A stretch of 64,000 bases of DNA from Streptomyces cyanogenus (GTDB taxonomy: Bacteria > Actinomycetota > Actinomycetes > Streptomycetales > Streptomycetaceae): assembly GCF_017526105.1 (NCBI RefSeq), contig NZ_CP071839.1, forward strand, positions 8,408,001 to 8,472,000, read 5' to 3'. The notes under the pieces are model-generated. The model saw nothing but the letters and a program-made list of their open reading frames with translations, made no database searches and had not been told where the DNA came from. Below, piece by piece: positions 24,427 to 32,422 of the stretch; positions within the stretch are counted from its first letter, which is position 1, and each line of letters opens with the position of its first letter. The translations under genes and the position numbers were made by a program.

Positions 24427-25666
24427 AGGGTGCGAGCCGGTCCAGAACCCGACAGGCCTCTGCCACACCGTCCTCGGCATGCAGCGCCCGGCTCAGCCGG
24501 CGGGCAGCCTCGGTGTACTCGCTGTTCCGGACCACGGCGCGCAGCCGTTCGGCAAGGACCGGGACCGTGAGGTGCCGGGCCGGAAGCGGCTTCGGGCCCG
24601 CGCCCAGACGGTGTACCCGCTCCGCCCAGTAGGGCTGGTCTCCGAAGAAGGGGCAGACCAGGGAGGGCACTCCGGCCCGCAGCGCCGCGGCGGTGGTGCC
24701 CGCGCCGCCGTGATGCACCACCGCCGCCATGCGCGGGAACAGCCAGCCGTGGGGGACGTCGTCGACCACGAGGACATCGTCGTCGCTGGTCGCAGAGTCT
24801 CCTGTCAGCACACCGCGCAGACCGGCGCGCCGGAGCGCCGCCCGTACGACGCGGCCGGTCACCCCGTCGTCACTGCTGCTCATGCTGCCGAAGCCCACGT
24901 AGACGGGCGGCGGCCCGCTCTCCAGGAAGGCGAGGAGGTCCGGCGACGGCGTCCAGGACGGCTCCTCGTGGAACCAGTAACCGGTGAGATGGACACTCGA
25001 TCCCCAGTCGCCGGGGCGGGGTACGACGGCGGGGCTGAACGCACACAGCACGGGAGTGCCAGGTGCGTGGCGAAAGGGGTCGAGAGGGGACATGGCGGGA
25101 AGCCCGAGCTGCTCGCGCCGCCACGTGTTGACCGCTGGACGCGACACCAGCCAGAAGGCCAGATCGACCGCGTAGAAACTCAGACGGTTACCGACCGCGC
25201 CCAGGAAGCGCGCGGCGGGAAGGAAGGGGTGCGGGAACGCCCCGGAGGGCTGGCTCGGCTGGAAGTGGATGACCGCGTACGGGACCTCAAGATACTGACT
25301 CAGATGGAGGCCGAGAAAACACAGACTGGGAGTGAGGACGAGGTCCGCTCCCTTGGCGCCCGTCTGCACCTCCGAGAGCATGCGGGCGATCAGCGGCCCC
25401 AGAATCCGGTGCATTCCGCGAACGAATCTGACCGCGCTGCGTCCACCGGCCAGTAGTTCCTGGCCCTCGGGTGAGGCGATGATCTCGGTGGGATCCAGCG
25501 AGAGCGAGTGGAAGTCCAGGCCCGCCTGCGCGATCAGGCCGCGATACCGGTGGCTGGCGATCACCCGTACGGTATCGCCCCGGCGTTTCAGTCCTCGGCC
25601 CAGTGCCAGACACGGTTGGACGTCTCCCCGGGACCCTGCGGCGAAGATCACTACGGTCCGGCCCAT
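24416..25666 (-). CDS. GT1-family glycosyltransferase (UGT-like)
   Basis: The protein has 416 residues. N-terminal TVVIFAAGSRGDVQPCLALGRGLKRRGDTVRVIAS is the GSxGDVxP acceptor-domain start of sterol-glucosyltransferase/rhamnosyltransferase-like GT-B enzymes; the C-terminal donor domain has VYVGFGSMSS, VDDVPHGWLFPRMAAVVHHGGAGTTAAALRAGVPSLVCPFFGDQPYWAERV, with the HHGGxGT motif intact. I choose ATG 25666, 5 bases after GAGG, over GTG 25672. Mycobacterial relatives glycosylate lipopeptides and phenolic glycolipids. Next to the FAAL-PKS and antigen-85-like genes it suggests that the lipid product is glycosylated. Sugar donor unknown. Confidence 0.9.
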   Translation of the reverse strand: MGRTVVIFAAGSRGDVQPCLALGRGLKRRGDTVRVIASHRYRGLIAQAGLDFHSLSLDPTEIIASPEGQELLAGGRSAVRFVRGMHRILGPLIARMLSEVQTGAKGADLVLTPSLCFLGLHLSQYLEVPYAVIHFQPSQPSGAFPHPFLPAARFLGAVGNRLSFYAVDLAFWLVSRPAVNTWRREQLGLPAMSPLDPFRHAPGTPVLCAFSPAVVPRPGDWGSSVHLTGYWFHEEPSWTPSPDLLAFLESGPPPVYVGFGSMSSSDDGVTGRVVRAALRRAGLRGVLTGDSATSDDDVLVVDDVPHGWLFPRMAAVVHHGGAGTTAAALRAGVPSLVCPFFGDQPYWAERVHRLGAGPKPLPARHLTVPVLAERLRAVVRNSEYTEAARRLSRALHAEDGVAEACRVLDRLAPSSV

Positions 25667-26126
25667 ATCCACCTCGGTATGTCAGCGGCAAAGCGCCACA
25701 GGATTACACCGCAACGGCGCCGCCGTACCGCCAATCCTGGCTCCCCGCGTGTCGTTCGACCGCGGCCGCGTCTGGGCCGTCTGTTTCATCGGCCCTTTCC
25801 GCGGAGGCGGCTTCGGGAACATGGTCCTCGGCCGGTGGGGGTCGGGGACGCCCTAGTGAGAGCCGGCCGGGTGAGGGCGATGGCCCAACACCCGCGTTCG
25901 GCCGTGACCACGACGTCCGGCGTCCGCGCTCAGACTGGCGGACCGGCGAGCCGGGGGGGGGGGGGGGAACCGGCCGGAGATGGCCGTACCCGGCCGGCAG
26001 CAGCAATCACGCCGGCGGTACGGCTGGTGGCAGCCGCCGACGGACGGCCGGGAGCAACTGCCGGTCCGGCACCGCAGGGTCTGCCCGGTTGAGCGTGCCG
26101 GACCCTCGTCAGATCGTGGGACGGCC
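25667..26126. other. Gene-free stretch with poly-G run
   Basis: About 460 bases. The only marked feature is a run of about 15 G at 25953-25967. Frames crossing it are not gene-like on either strand. It contains the promoter of the glycosyltransferase at its left end. Confidence 0.45.
25953..25967. repeat. Poly-G tract (15 G)
   Basis: An uninterrupted run of about 15 G. Runs this long are rare even at this G+C content, and the length in the record may be uncertain because such tracts are error-prone in sequencing and in replication. Confidence 0.8.
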
Positions 26127-26564
26127 TCACTGACCACCGGAGTCGTCGGGCTCCACCACGCGGAAGCGTTGTGCGACGACGAGTGTGTCGTCATCGATGA
26201 CGGGGGTGTGCCCCAGGTACTCGCTCACGCCGGCGCTGCGGAAGAATTCTTCGTGGGCTGCCCGCCACTCGGCCACGTCCCTGTAACCGCGTCCCTCGGC
26301 CCGCGCGAAGTCGTCGTCGATCTCCTTCATGGGAACGATGCGCACGTCGACGAGTTCGATGGTGACGGCCGGGCTGTTTTCGGAATCAAGCACCGAGTAC
26401 CGCTGACCGGTCACCGGTACTGCTTCTCCCGCGTGCTCGTAGATCTCCAGCAGGCCCGTGAGGGCGGTCTTGCGACCGCTCAGGATCGCCGCCACGCCAC
26501 GGTCGCGTTCCGGGCCCGGGAAGGCGAGTTCGAGGGCCGGAAGAGTGTCGTCGTCATGCCCCAT
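26127..26564 (-). CDS. ASCH domain protein
   Basis: The protein has 145 residues, the normal size for a stand-alone ASCH protein. Motifs: AAILSGRKTALTGLLEIYE (the G-x-K-T helix typical of ASCH), VPVTGQRYSVLDSENSPAVTIELVDVRIVPMKEIDDDFARAEGRGYRDVAEWRAAHEEFF. ASCH folds resemble PUA domains; one characterised bacterial member hydrolyses N4-acetylcytidine, and RNA binding is proposed for others. It is cytosolic with no operon partner here. Confidence 0.88.
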   Translation of the reverse strand: MGHDDDTLPALELAFPGPERDRGVAAILSGRKTALTGLLEIYEHAGEAVPVTGQRYSVLDSENSPAVTIELVDVRIVPMKEIDDDFARAEGRGYRDVAEWRAAHEEFFRSAGVSEYLGHTPVIDDDTLVVAQRFRVVEPDDSGGQ

Positions 26565-26769
26565 TGAGCGAGGCTACGAAGCCCGGCCGCGTTGATCAAG
26601 GGCTACCGCTGTGTTGGCTCCCCGACACGGGGCTGTGCACGTGCGGCCGACGGCCGTCATCCGCGGGCTTCCGAGGAACCGCCGGGAGCCCGGGGCTGTC
26701 CGGGGTCGTCCTTGGAGGCCGTGCCTTCCTCGTGAACGGCTGGTCGCTCGGGCACGGGTACGGCTGCTG

Positions 26770-27741
26770 TCATGCCGTGGTCTGCAGCAGGTCCAGGTTC
26801 AGGTCGAAGACGACGGGGCAGTGGTCCGATGCCTTCGGCTTGTTCGGTCCCACCCCGGGGAAGCGGGGGCCGGTGTACTTCACGGCGCGCAGCGGCATCC
26901 CTTTGCGGAGGATCTCGGGCAGCACCTCGGGGGCCGCGCGGGCCAGTGACGCCGAGGGCAGGAGGTAGTCCAGTTGCCGGTATTCCTCGCCGCCGTCCCA
27001 GTAGTGCGTCCACTGCTCGTCCTGGGGCAGGCGGGCCACCACGTTCTCGACCTGGTCCCAGGTGACGATCCGGTCGATGCCCGAGCCACCGTCGCCGTCG
27101 GGGTCCAGATAGTCGTTCAGATCGCCCAGGACCACGAACGGGTGCTCTCCCGGCGCCTGTTGCCCGAAGCGGTCGGTGACGATGTCCAGCACCTTCTGGG
27201 CCTGCCGCTCGCGTTTGCCCCGGGTCTGGGCGCGTCCGCCGCGCATGGACTTGAAGTGGTTGACGAAGAGGGTGACCACGGTCGTCCCGCCCTGCCCCGT
27301 CTCAAGGCCGACCTCGATGTCGACCTCGAGGCAGTCACGGGAGAACAGCGGCTCGGTCGGGCTCGCGGGATCCATCAGGTGCTGGTGGGAGCGGATCCGT
27401 GTGATCGGCAGCTTGGAGAGCACGGCGACATCGATCAGCCGCGGGTCGTTGCCGTCCACTCCGGCGACGTAGGGGTACCGGGAGCGTCCGCCCAGCGCCT
27501 GGGCACGGAAATGCTTGAGAGTGTCGACGTTCTCCACCTCTTCGAGGCACAGCACGTCGGCTTCGATCTCGCGCACGGCCGCTCCCGTGATGGCCTTGTC
27601 GTCCATGCCGAGTTCCTCGAAACACATCTGGTCGACGATCCAGCCCCGTGAGTTGGCGGTCGCAGGGTCGAGGCCGTCCTTGAACCGCCAGCGGGCGAAG
27701 AGGTTCTCGACGTTGAACGTGGCCAGGCGCAGCGTTGTCAC
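26770..27741 (-). CDS. Endonuclease/exonuclease/phosphatase family protein
   Basis: The protein has 323 residues from GTG 27741, preceded by GGGAGG; the frame is open further upstream but that part is not gene-like. EEP signatures: LRLATFNVENLFARW (metal/catalytic Asn), DVLCLEEVENVDTLKHF (catalytic Glu), FVNHFKS, FVVLGDLNDYLDPDGDGG (GDxN), RQLDYLLPS and KASDHCPVVFDL (SDH). All key residues of the fold are present, so it is probably an active Mg2+ phosphodiesterase or phosphatase. No signal peptide is visible, so action on nucleic acid or a soluble phosphoester in the cytosol is likely; the true substrate is unknown. Confidence 0.9.
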   Translation of the reverse strand: MTTLRLATFNVENLFARWRFKDGLDPATANSRGWIVDQMCFEELGMDDKAITGAAVREIEADVLCLEEVENVDTLKHFRAQALGGRSRYPYVAGVDGNDPRLIDVAVLSKLPITRIRSHQHLMDPASPTEPLFSRDCLEVDIEVGLETGQGGTTVVTLFVNHFKSMRGGRAQTRGKRERQAQKVLDIVTDRFGQQAPGEHPFVVLGDLNDYLDPDGDGGSGIDRIVTWDQVENVVARLPQDEQWTHYWDGGEEYRQLDYLLPSASLARAAPEVLPEILRKGMPLRAVKYTGPRFPGVGPNKPKASDHCPVVFDLNLDLLQTTA

Positions 27742-28275
27742 GGGTCCTCCCGAGAAGACCGGGACGTCGGGTACGGCCCCGCCGCGAAGGGGGTGCACGG
27801 AGGCGGCGGCAGCTGGAAAAGCGTCGGCCCCTCTCGGCCCCCGTTTCCGGTGGCAGGACCGCGCTGACACCAACAGTCTCCTGCCGTCCGTCACACCTGG
27901 CAAACGCAGGCAGGACCCGTGCCGGGCGAGGTGCCGCCCGTTTTCATGGACATCGGTGTCGGCTCGGCCCTGACCGGCTGCCTGCCGGCGAGCTGCACAA
28001 TCGCTGCCGGAACTCGTGGGCGAGGCCATCCGGTGTGATGTCGTCGGCGTCTGGGCGGTGGAAGGGAGGATGCCACAACCTGACCGCCCAGGGCTCCGCT
28101 CTGGACGGCCGGTTCTGTCTGATCACCGTGCCGGGGCACTCCGACCGGGTCGACACCGCCGGACCGAGTGCCGAGCAGCGTCGCGCGCAGGAAATCGATG
28201 AGCCGGGCCGGCCCGGCCACCGTATCCGCATCCAAGCGGATCGGCGACGGGCTGAAGGGGGGCGGCGTACGACCT
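27742..28275. other. Gene-free stretch
   Basis: About 530 bases between the 3' end of the TPR gene and the endonuclease gene, both leftward. Long frames are Arg/Pro/Gly rich and unsupported. The right portion should hold the TPR gene terminator and the left the endonuclease promoter. Confidence 0.4.
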
Positions 28276-29970
28276 TCAGTGCCCCTCCGGGCAGCACCCG
28301 CCCTCGACCGCCGGGTGCCCGCCGGTCTGCGACCGGCAGAAGCAGGACGCCTCCACCTCCACGTCCGCCACTGCCGCCGCGAAGGTGAGTTGCTGGGCGA
28401 TGATCCGCGCCTCCGCTGTCCTGCCCTGGCGAACCAGGCACTCGTGCAGGCCGTGCAGCGCCCAGACGTTGCCCGGGTGCTGCAGTGGACGCGGCAGCGT
28501 GTCGTCCAGCCCGAGGTCGGCGCGGTAGACGGCCTCGGCCTGCTCGATCAGGCCCTGCTCGAGGAGCAGCGCACCGTAGGCGTGCCGGGTGGGCTGCATC
28601 CACCCCCACGGCTCGTCGTAGGGGAGGGTGTCGTCCAGCTCGATCGCGCGCCGCAGCGCCGCGAACGCCGCCTCGTACCTGCCCTTGCGGTATTCGAGCT
28701 CCCCGTCGAGCATCTGCGCGGCGATCGCAAGGATGTCCCGGCAGGTGTTGTTGAACAGCATGCGGGTCTGCGGCACCCGCGCGACGGCCTCTGCGAACAG
28801 GCCGCGCTCCCGCTCTGCCTCGCCGACACGGCCGGTGGCCGCCAGCGCGACGCCCCGCGCGTAGTGCAGCATCGCCGTGCTCACGCAGTACAGCTCCTGG
28901 TCGGCGGGCAGCGCAAGGCGCAGGATGTCCTGCCAGCGGCCGAAGCGGACGAGGACGTGCACCCGCATCGCCAGGAAGCCCTCCAGCCAGTCGGCCATGG
29001 GCGGGCTGGACACCCGCAGTAGCTCCTCGGGCACGGCCGCCTCCAACTGCTGGGCCGCCTCGATCGCGTCCCGGAAGCGGCCCAGGAACATCGCGCCGTA
29101 GATCTTGAAGTGGTGGTTGTGGCACCGGTAGAGGGTGTAGAAGTTCATCGCTCCGGTCTGGGCCAGGACTTTCTCGTCGGCTGTGATCGCCGCGTCGTTG
29201 TCGCTGACCACCCGCCGGTAGTCGCCGCACAGCACCTCCAGGTGCGAGGGCATGTGCTGCAGATGCCCCGCGTCCGGCACCAGACCGCGCAGCCGGTCGC
29301 CGGCCCACAGGGCCGCTTCCGGGGTGGGGGACATCTCCATCAGGTGGATGTACAGATGCAGCAGCCCCGGGTGCCGCAGGCCCGCCCCGGTGCCCATCGC
29401 CCGCTCCAGCACCGCCCGGGCCTCCACCGTGCGTGCCCTCGCGGCCGGTGTGCCGGTGCGGATGTCCCACAGCTGCCAGGGCGTGAGGTTCATCAGCGCG
29501 TCGGCGTACAGAGCCGCGACGTCCAGATCGTCACCGGCCGACCGCTGCACGGCCTGCATGCGGTCGGCGTAGGCCGCATTCCACACCGGGCAGTCCTCGG
29601 CGCTCGGGGCGTGGGCCCGGGGATAGCGGGCCGCCAGCGCACCGATGAGACCCTGCTCGACGGCAGTGGCGCCGGCCGCCTTCGCCTGGGCGCGCCGCAC
29701 GGCGGCATGCGCCCGCTCCACCGTCCGCCCCAGATCGTGCTCGTCGAAGAACTCCCAGGGCTTGTTGTAGTTCGGGCCCAGCGCGTAGGCCAGGCCCCAC
29801 TCGGCCATGGCACAGGCGGGATCCGCCGCGGCGGCGGCCTCGAAACAGCGGACGGCCTCCTCGTGGTGGAAGGCGTACGTCCAGTTCAGCCCGCGGTCGA
29901 ACCACGTCTGCGCCTCCGGCGACGTCGTCGTCACCGGCCGGCTGTGGCTGCCGAGGTCGTAGTAGTGCAC
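28276..29970 (-). CDS. TPR-repeat protein with Cys-rich tail
   Basis: The protein has 564 residues from GTG 29970, preceded by GAGGAG 6 bases upstream; GTG 29997 would add 9 residues. TPR-like helices run throughout: WFDRGLNWTYAFHHEEAVRCFEAAAAADP, MAEWGLAYALGPNYNKPWEFF, ALLLEQGLIEQAEAVYRADLGL, WALHGLHECLVRQGRTAEARII. This actinomycete family of about 560 residues (FHHEEA...F, NxNKPW) is commonly annotated only as a tetratricopeptide protein. The last 25 residues carry CFC and CC pairs with His (EASCFCRSQTGGHP, GGCCPEGH), a possible metal site or disulfide tail. No signal peptide. Function unknown. Confidence 0.85.
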   Translation of the reverse strand: MHYYDLGSHSRPVTTTSPEAQTWFDRGLNWTYAFHHEEAVRCFEAAAAADPACAMAEWGLAYALGPNYNKPWEFFDEHDLGRTVERAHAAVRRAQAKAAGATAVEQGLIGALAARYPRAHAPSAEDCPVWNAAYADRMQAVQRSAGDDLDVAALYADALMNLTPWQLWDIRTGTPAARARTVEARAVLERAMGTGAGLRHPGLLHLYIHLMEMSPTPEAALWAGDRLRGLVPDAGHLQHMPSHLEVLCGDYRRVVSDNDAAITADEKVLAQTGAMNFYTLYRCHNHHFKIYGAMFLGRFRDAIEAAQQLEAAVPEELLRVSSPPMADWLEGFLAMRVHVLVRFGRWQDILRLALPADQELYCVSTAMLHYARGVALAATGRVGEAERERGLFAEAVARVPQTRMLFNNTCRDILAIAAQMLDGELEYRKGRYEAAFAALRRAIELDDTLPYDEPWGWMQPTRHAYGALLLEQGLIEQAEAVYRADLGLDDTLPRPLQHPGNVWALHGLHECLVRQGRTAEARIIAQQLTFAAAVADVEVEASCFCRSQTGGHPAVEGGCCPEGH

Positions 29971-30009
29971 CCGGAACTCCTCACCGCTGCCCACCACCCG
30001 TCCCGGTGA

Positions 30010-30543
30010 CCTCTCAGGACACGGGGCGGCCCTACCACGACCCTAGCGAAGACAGCACGGATCCCGCCCATTACGGCAGGAAACGCCCAGCAGGGGGGAT
30101 CATTACGACAGACCCCGCCGAGCGCACGTGCCACGGCGCAACCGCACCCGTCCCGCCCGGCACACTGGCCCCTGGCGCACACTCCCCGGCTCCGACCGGC
30201 GTACTTGCCCCGGCGTGTGCTCCCCGGCCCGGCCCGTACATCTTTGTCACCTCTTCATGCGTCGCCCCCCCGGTCGGCGACCCGGCTCTCCCCGCCGGGC
30301 CTGGCGCCCACCTCGGGAAGGAACCCACCGTTTGCCCGAACCCCCCGCGTCGCAAGGGAAGTTGACCTGGATGACGTCGGCCCGGCCCACCCGTCGCGTC
30401 AGCCCCGTCACCTGCCGCCGGACCACCGCACCCGATCACCTGCCGCCTGGACCACCGCACCGATCACCTGCCGCCAGAGCCCCGAACGGGCGCCACCACA
30501 GGCCACCCGGCAGGACCCCACTCTGCCTCCCCCCAGTAGCTTC
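30010..30543. other. Gene-free stretch with short tandem repeat
   Basis: Over 500 bases between divergent TPR and MerR genes. No gene supported; frames are Pro/Arg rich. It contains an imperfect tandem repeat at 30407-30476 and, at its right end, the MerR promoter. Confidence 0.45.
30407..30476. repeat. Imperfect 27-28 bp tandem repeat
   Basis: Two and a half copies of a unit that starts with (G/GA)TCACCTGCCGCC and continues with GGACCACCGCACC, at 30407-30433, 30434-30461 and 30462-30476. Non-coding as far as I can see. Confidence 0.7.
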
Positions 30544-30572
30544 TTGACCCTCACACCGTGTCAGGCGGTCAA
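30544..30572. promoter_or_regulatory. MerR-type promoter/operator dyad
   Basis: TTGACC at 30544-30549 and GGTCAA at 30567-30572 form a perfect outer dyad across 17 bases. A MerR protein usually binds such a dyad lying within an over-long promoter spacer, and the MerR gene starts 13 bases later. This suggests autoregulation. Confidence 0.55.
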
Positions 30573-30584
30573 CTCGGAGACATC

Positions 30585-31406
30585 ATGTTCACCATCGGAG
30601 ACTTCGCCCGGCACGGCCGCGTGTCGGTCCGGATGCTGCGCCACTACGACGCCACCGGCCTACTGCGCCCGGCCCACGTCGACCCAGCCAGCGGCTACCG
30701 CTACTACACCGCCGCCCAGCTCGCCCGCCTGAACCGGATCATCGCGCTCAAGGACCTCGGATTCACCCTCCGGCAGGTCCGGGACATCGTGGAAGAGAAG
30801 GTCGGCGTCGAGGAACTGCGCGGCATGCTGCGGCTGCGACGGGCCGAACTGGAAACCGCCATGGCCGCCGCAGAAGCGCGCCTGGTCCAGGTCGAGGCGA
30901 GACTCCGAGCGATCGAGAGTGAGGGGCACATGCCCACCGACGACGTCGTGATCAAGACCGTCCCCACCATTCGGGTGGCCGAGCTGACCGCAACCGCCGA
31001 CAGTTTCGTGCCCGAGGACATCGGCCCGGTCATCGGGCCGCTCTACGACGAGTTGTTCCGGCGCCTGAGCGTGGCCGGTATCACCCCCACCGGGCCCGGT
31101 GTCGCCTCCTACGAGGACTCCCCGGAAGGCGGCGGCAGGATCACCGTCCACGCCGCCGTCCAGGTATCCGCCCCCCTCCAGGACGGCGCCGTCCGCGTCC
31201 TGGACATGCCGTCCCTGGAGCAGGCGGCGACCATCGTGCACCGCGGCTCGATGGACGGCGTGCTGCCCACCGCTCAGACCCTGGCCCGCTGGATCGACGC
31301 CCACGGCTACCGGTCGACCGGATACCCCCGCGAGATCAACCTGGAATGCCCCGACAACCGCGAGGACTGGGTGACGGAACTGCAGACACCGGTGACCCGC
31401 GCCTGA
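30585..31406 (+). CDS. MerR family regulator with GyrI-like effector domain
   Basis: The protein has 273 residues. ATG 30585 follows GGAG. N-terminal winged helix: MFTIGDFARHGRVSVRMLRHYDATGLLRPAHVDPASGYRYYTAAQLARLNRIIALKDLGFTLRQVRDIV, then a coiled coil (RRAELETAMAAAEARLVQVEARLRAIE). The C-terminal half (about 125-265) is a GyrI/AraC-effector-binding-like domain (IGPVIGPLYDELFRRLSVAGITPTGPGVASYED, QAATIVHRGSMDGV, GYRSTGYPREINLEC), typical of BmrR/TipA-type drug-sensing regulators. It probably senses a hydrophobic or cationic compound. The gene stands alone with its own dyad upstream and a strong terminator downstream. Confidence 0.9.
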   Translation: MFTIGDFARHGRVSVRMLRHYDATGLLRPAHVDPASGYRYYTAAQLARLNRIIALKDLGFTLRQVRDIVEEKVGVEELRGMLRLRRAELETAMAAAEARLVQVEARLRAIESEGHMPTDDVVIKTVPTIRVAELTATADSFVPEDIGPVIGPLYDELFRRLSVAGITPTGPGVASYEDSPEGGGRITVHAAVQVSAPLQDGAVRVLDMPSLEQAATIVHRGSMDGVLPTAQTLARWIDAHGYRSTGYPREINLECPDNREDWVTELQTPVTRA

Positions 31407-31439
31407 CCGGTGACACGGCGCGCCGACCTGGATCGCCCT

Positions 31440-31476
31440 CGGGCGGCGGGAGACCGCAACCGTCTCCCGCCGCCCG
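31440..31476 (+). terminator. Strong intrinsic terminator after MerR gene
   Basis: A perfect 15-base-pair stem: CGGGCGGCGGGAGAC (31440-31454) pairs with GTCTCCCGCCGCCCG (31462-31476) across a 7-base loop. There is no U run, as is normal in Streptomyces. It lies 33 bases after the MerR stop. Confidence 0.85.
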
Positions 31477-31729
31477 GTCGCCGTTCGTGGAGGCTCCTCC
31501 CGGCAGCAACTGCACGCCCCCCCCACGCTCGGCCCTGCCTCTCCGATCAGACTCCAAGGAGCCCCGAGCGGCTGATCACCGCTCACCTGCTGCTCCCGGG
31601 CGGCTGCGTCTCCTCTTAGCGATCTCACCGAGTCCGACCGGCACACGAGTTGGCGCATGAGCACTCCAGTTGGCGTGTGGATCAGCCCGGAGTGAGTATG
31701 CCTACGGGCTTGGTTGAGTAGAGCGCCTC

Positions 31730-32128
31730 ATGAAGTGTATGAGCGCTGCCGACGATCATCGGCTCATGAACCCCCAGACCTATGCGAAGCTGTACGGCCC
31801 GTGGAAGCCGGCCCCGTCGGCCACAGCCCGCCCATGGGTCACGCTGTTGACGGCTCTGCTCGGCGCTGTCACCGTCCTGTCGCTGGCGTGGCTGACTTTC
31901 CTGGTAGGCGTTCTCGCACTGTGGGGCGCGGCGGAAGGGATGGCCGCCGGTGGTCTTCTCGCGGAGTACGCGGCGGGCGTGGCCGGCGGTGCTGCATTGC
32001 TCGTAGCGCTCGCCTTTGTGCCCGTGGTGCGGCGCATGACGCCGGCCGGACGTCGGCTGTTGCTGACTGCGGTGGCGTGTCCTGTCCCACTCGTTCTGGC
32101 TGTCGTGACCTGGTCGGGCGTCGGCTGA
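31730..32128 (+). CDS. Small membrane protein
   Basis: The protein has up to 132 residues. Three hydrophobic stretches (about 38-62 LLTALLGAVTVLSLAWLTFLVGVLALW, 78-98 EYAAGVAGGAALLVALAFVPV, 110-130 LLLTAVACPVPLVLAVVTW) predict a small integral membrane protein. Starts at 31730, 31739 and 31766 (MNPQTYAKLYGPW) are all possible; none has a good ribosome site. The family is not recognised. Its proximity to the WD40/nSTAND gene may be accidental. Confidence 0.6.
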   Translation: MKCMSAADDHRLMNPQTYAKLYGPWKPAPSATARPWVTLLTALLGAVTVLSLAWLTFLVGVLALWGAAEGMAAGGLLAEYAAGVAGGAALLVALAFVPVVRRMTPAGRRLLLTAVACPVPLVLAVVTWSGVG

Positions 32129-32422
32129 CCACTTTCCCTGCCTCGCGTCGAACCGTGCACGGGCGGATCGTCGCGGGAAGGCGCGCGCCATCCAGTCTGC
32201 TGGTGCACCGACCTGGCGCAGTGTCTTGGTCTGCCGGTCTTGGAATTCTCCCCGCTCAACCCGGCACACTGTCCGAAACGGCGGTCAATGGCGGGCGCGG
32301 ACGGCGTCCCCGGCGAGAGGCACTGACCAAAGAAAGTGCGGGTATTTACACTCCTGCCCCCGGCTCCGTAGCGTGCAGGGCCGCGCCGCATCCACGGGGG
32401 AGGGGCGTTCAGTGGGGGTGAG

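Noticed and set aside
30010..30543. The tandem repeat as a CRISPR array
   Set aside because: Only two and a half adjacent units with no spacers and no cas genes.
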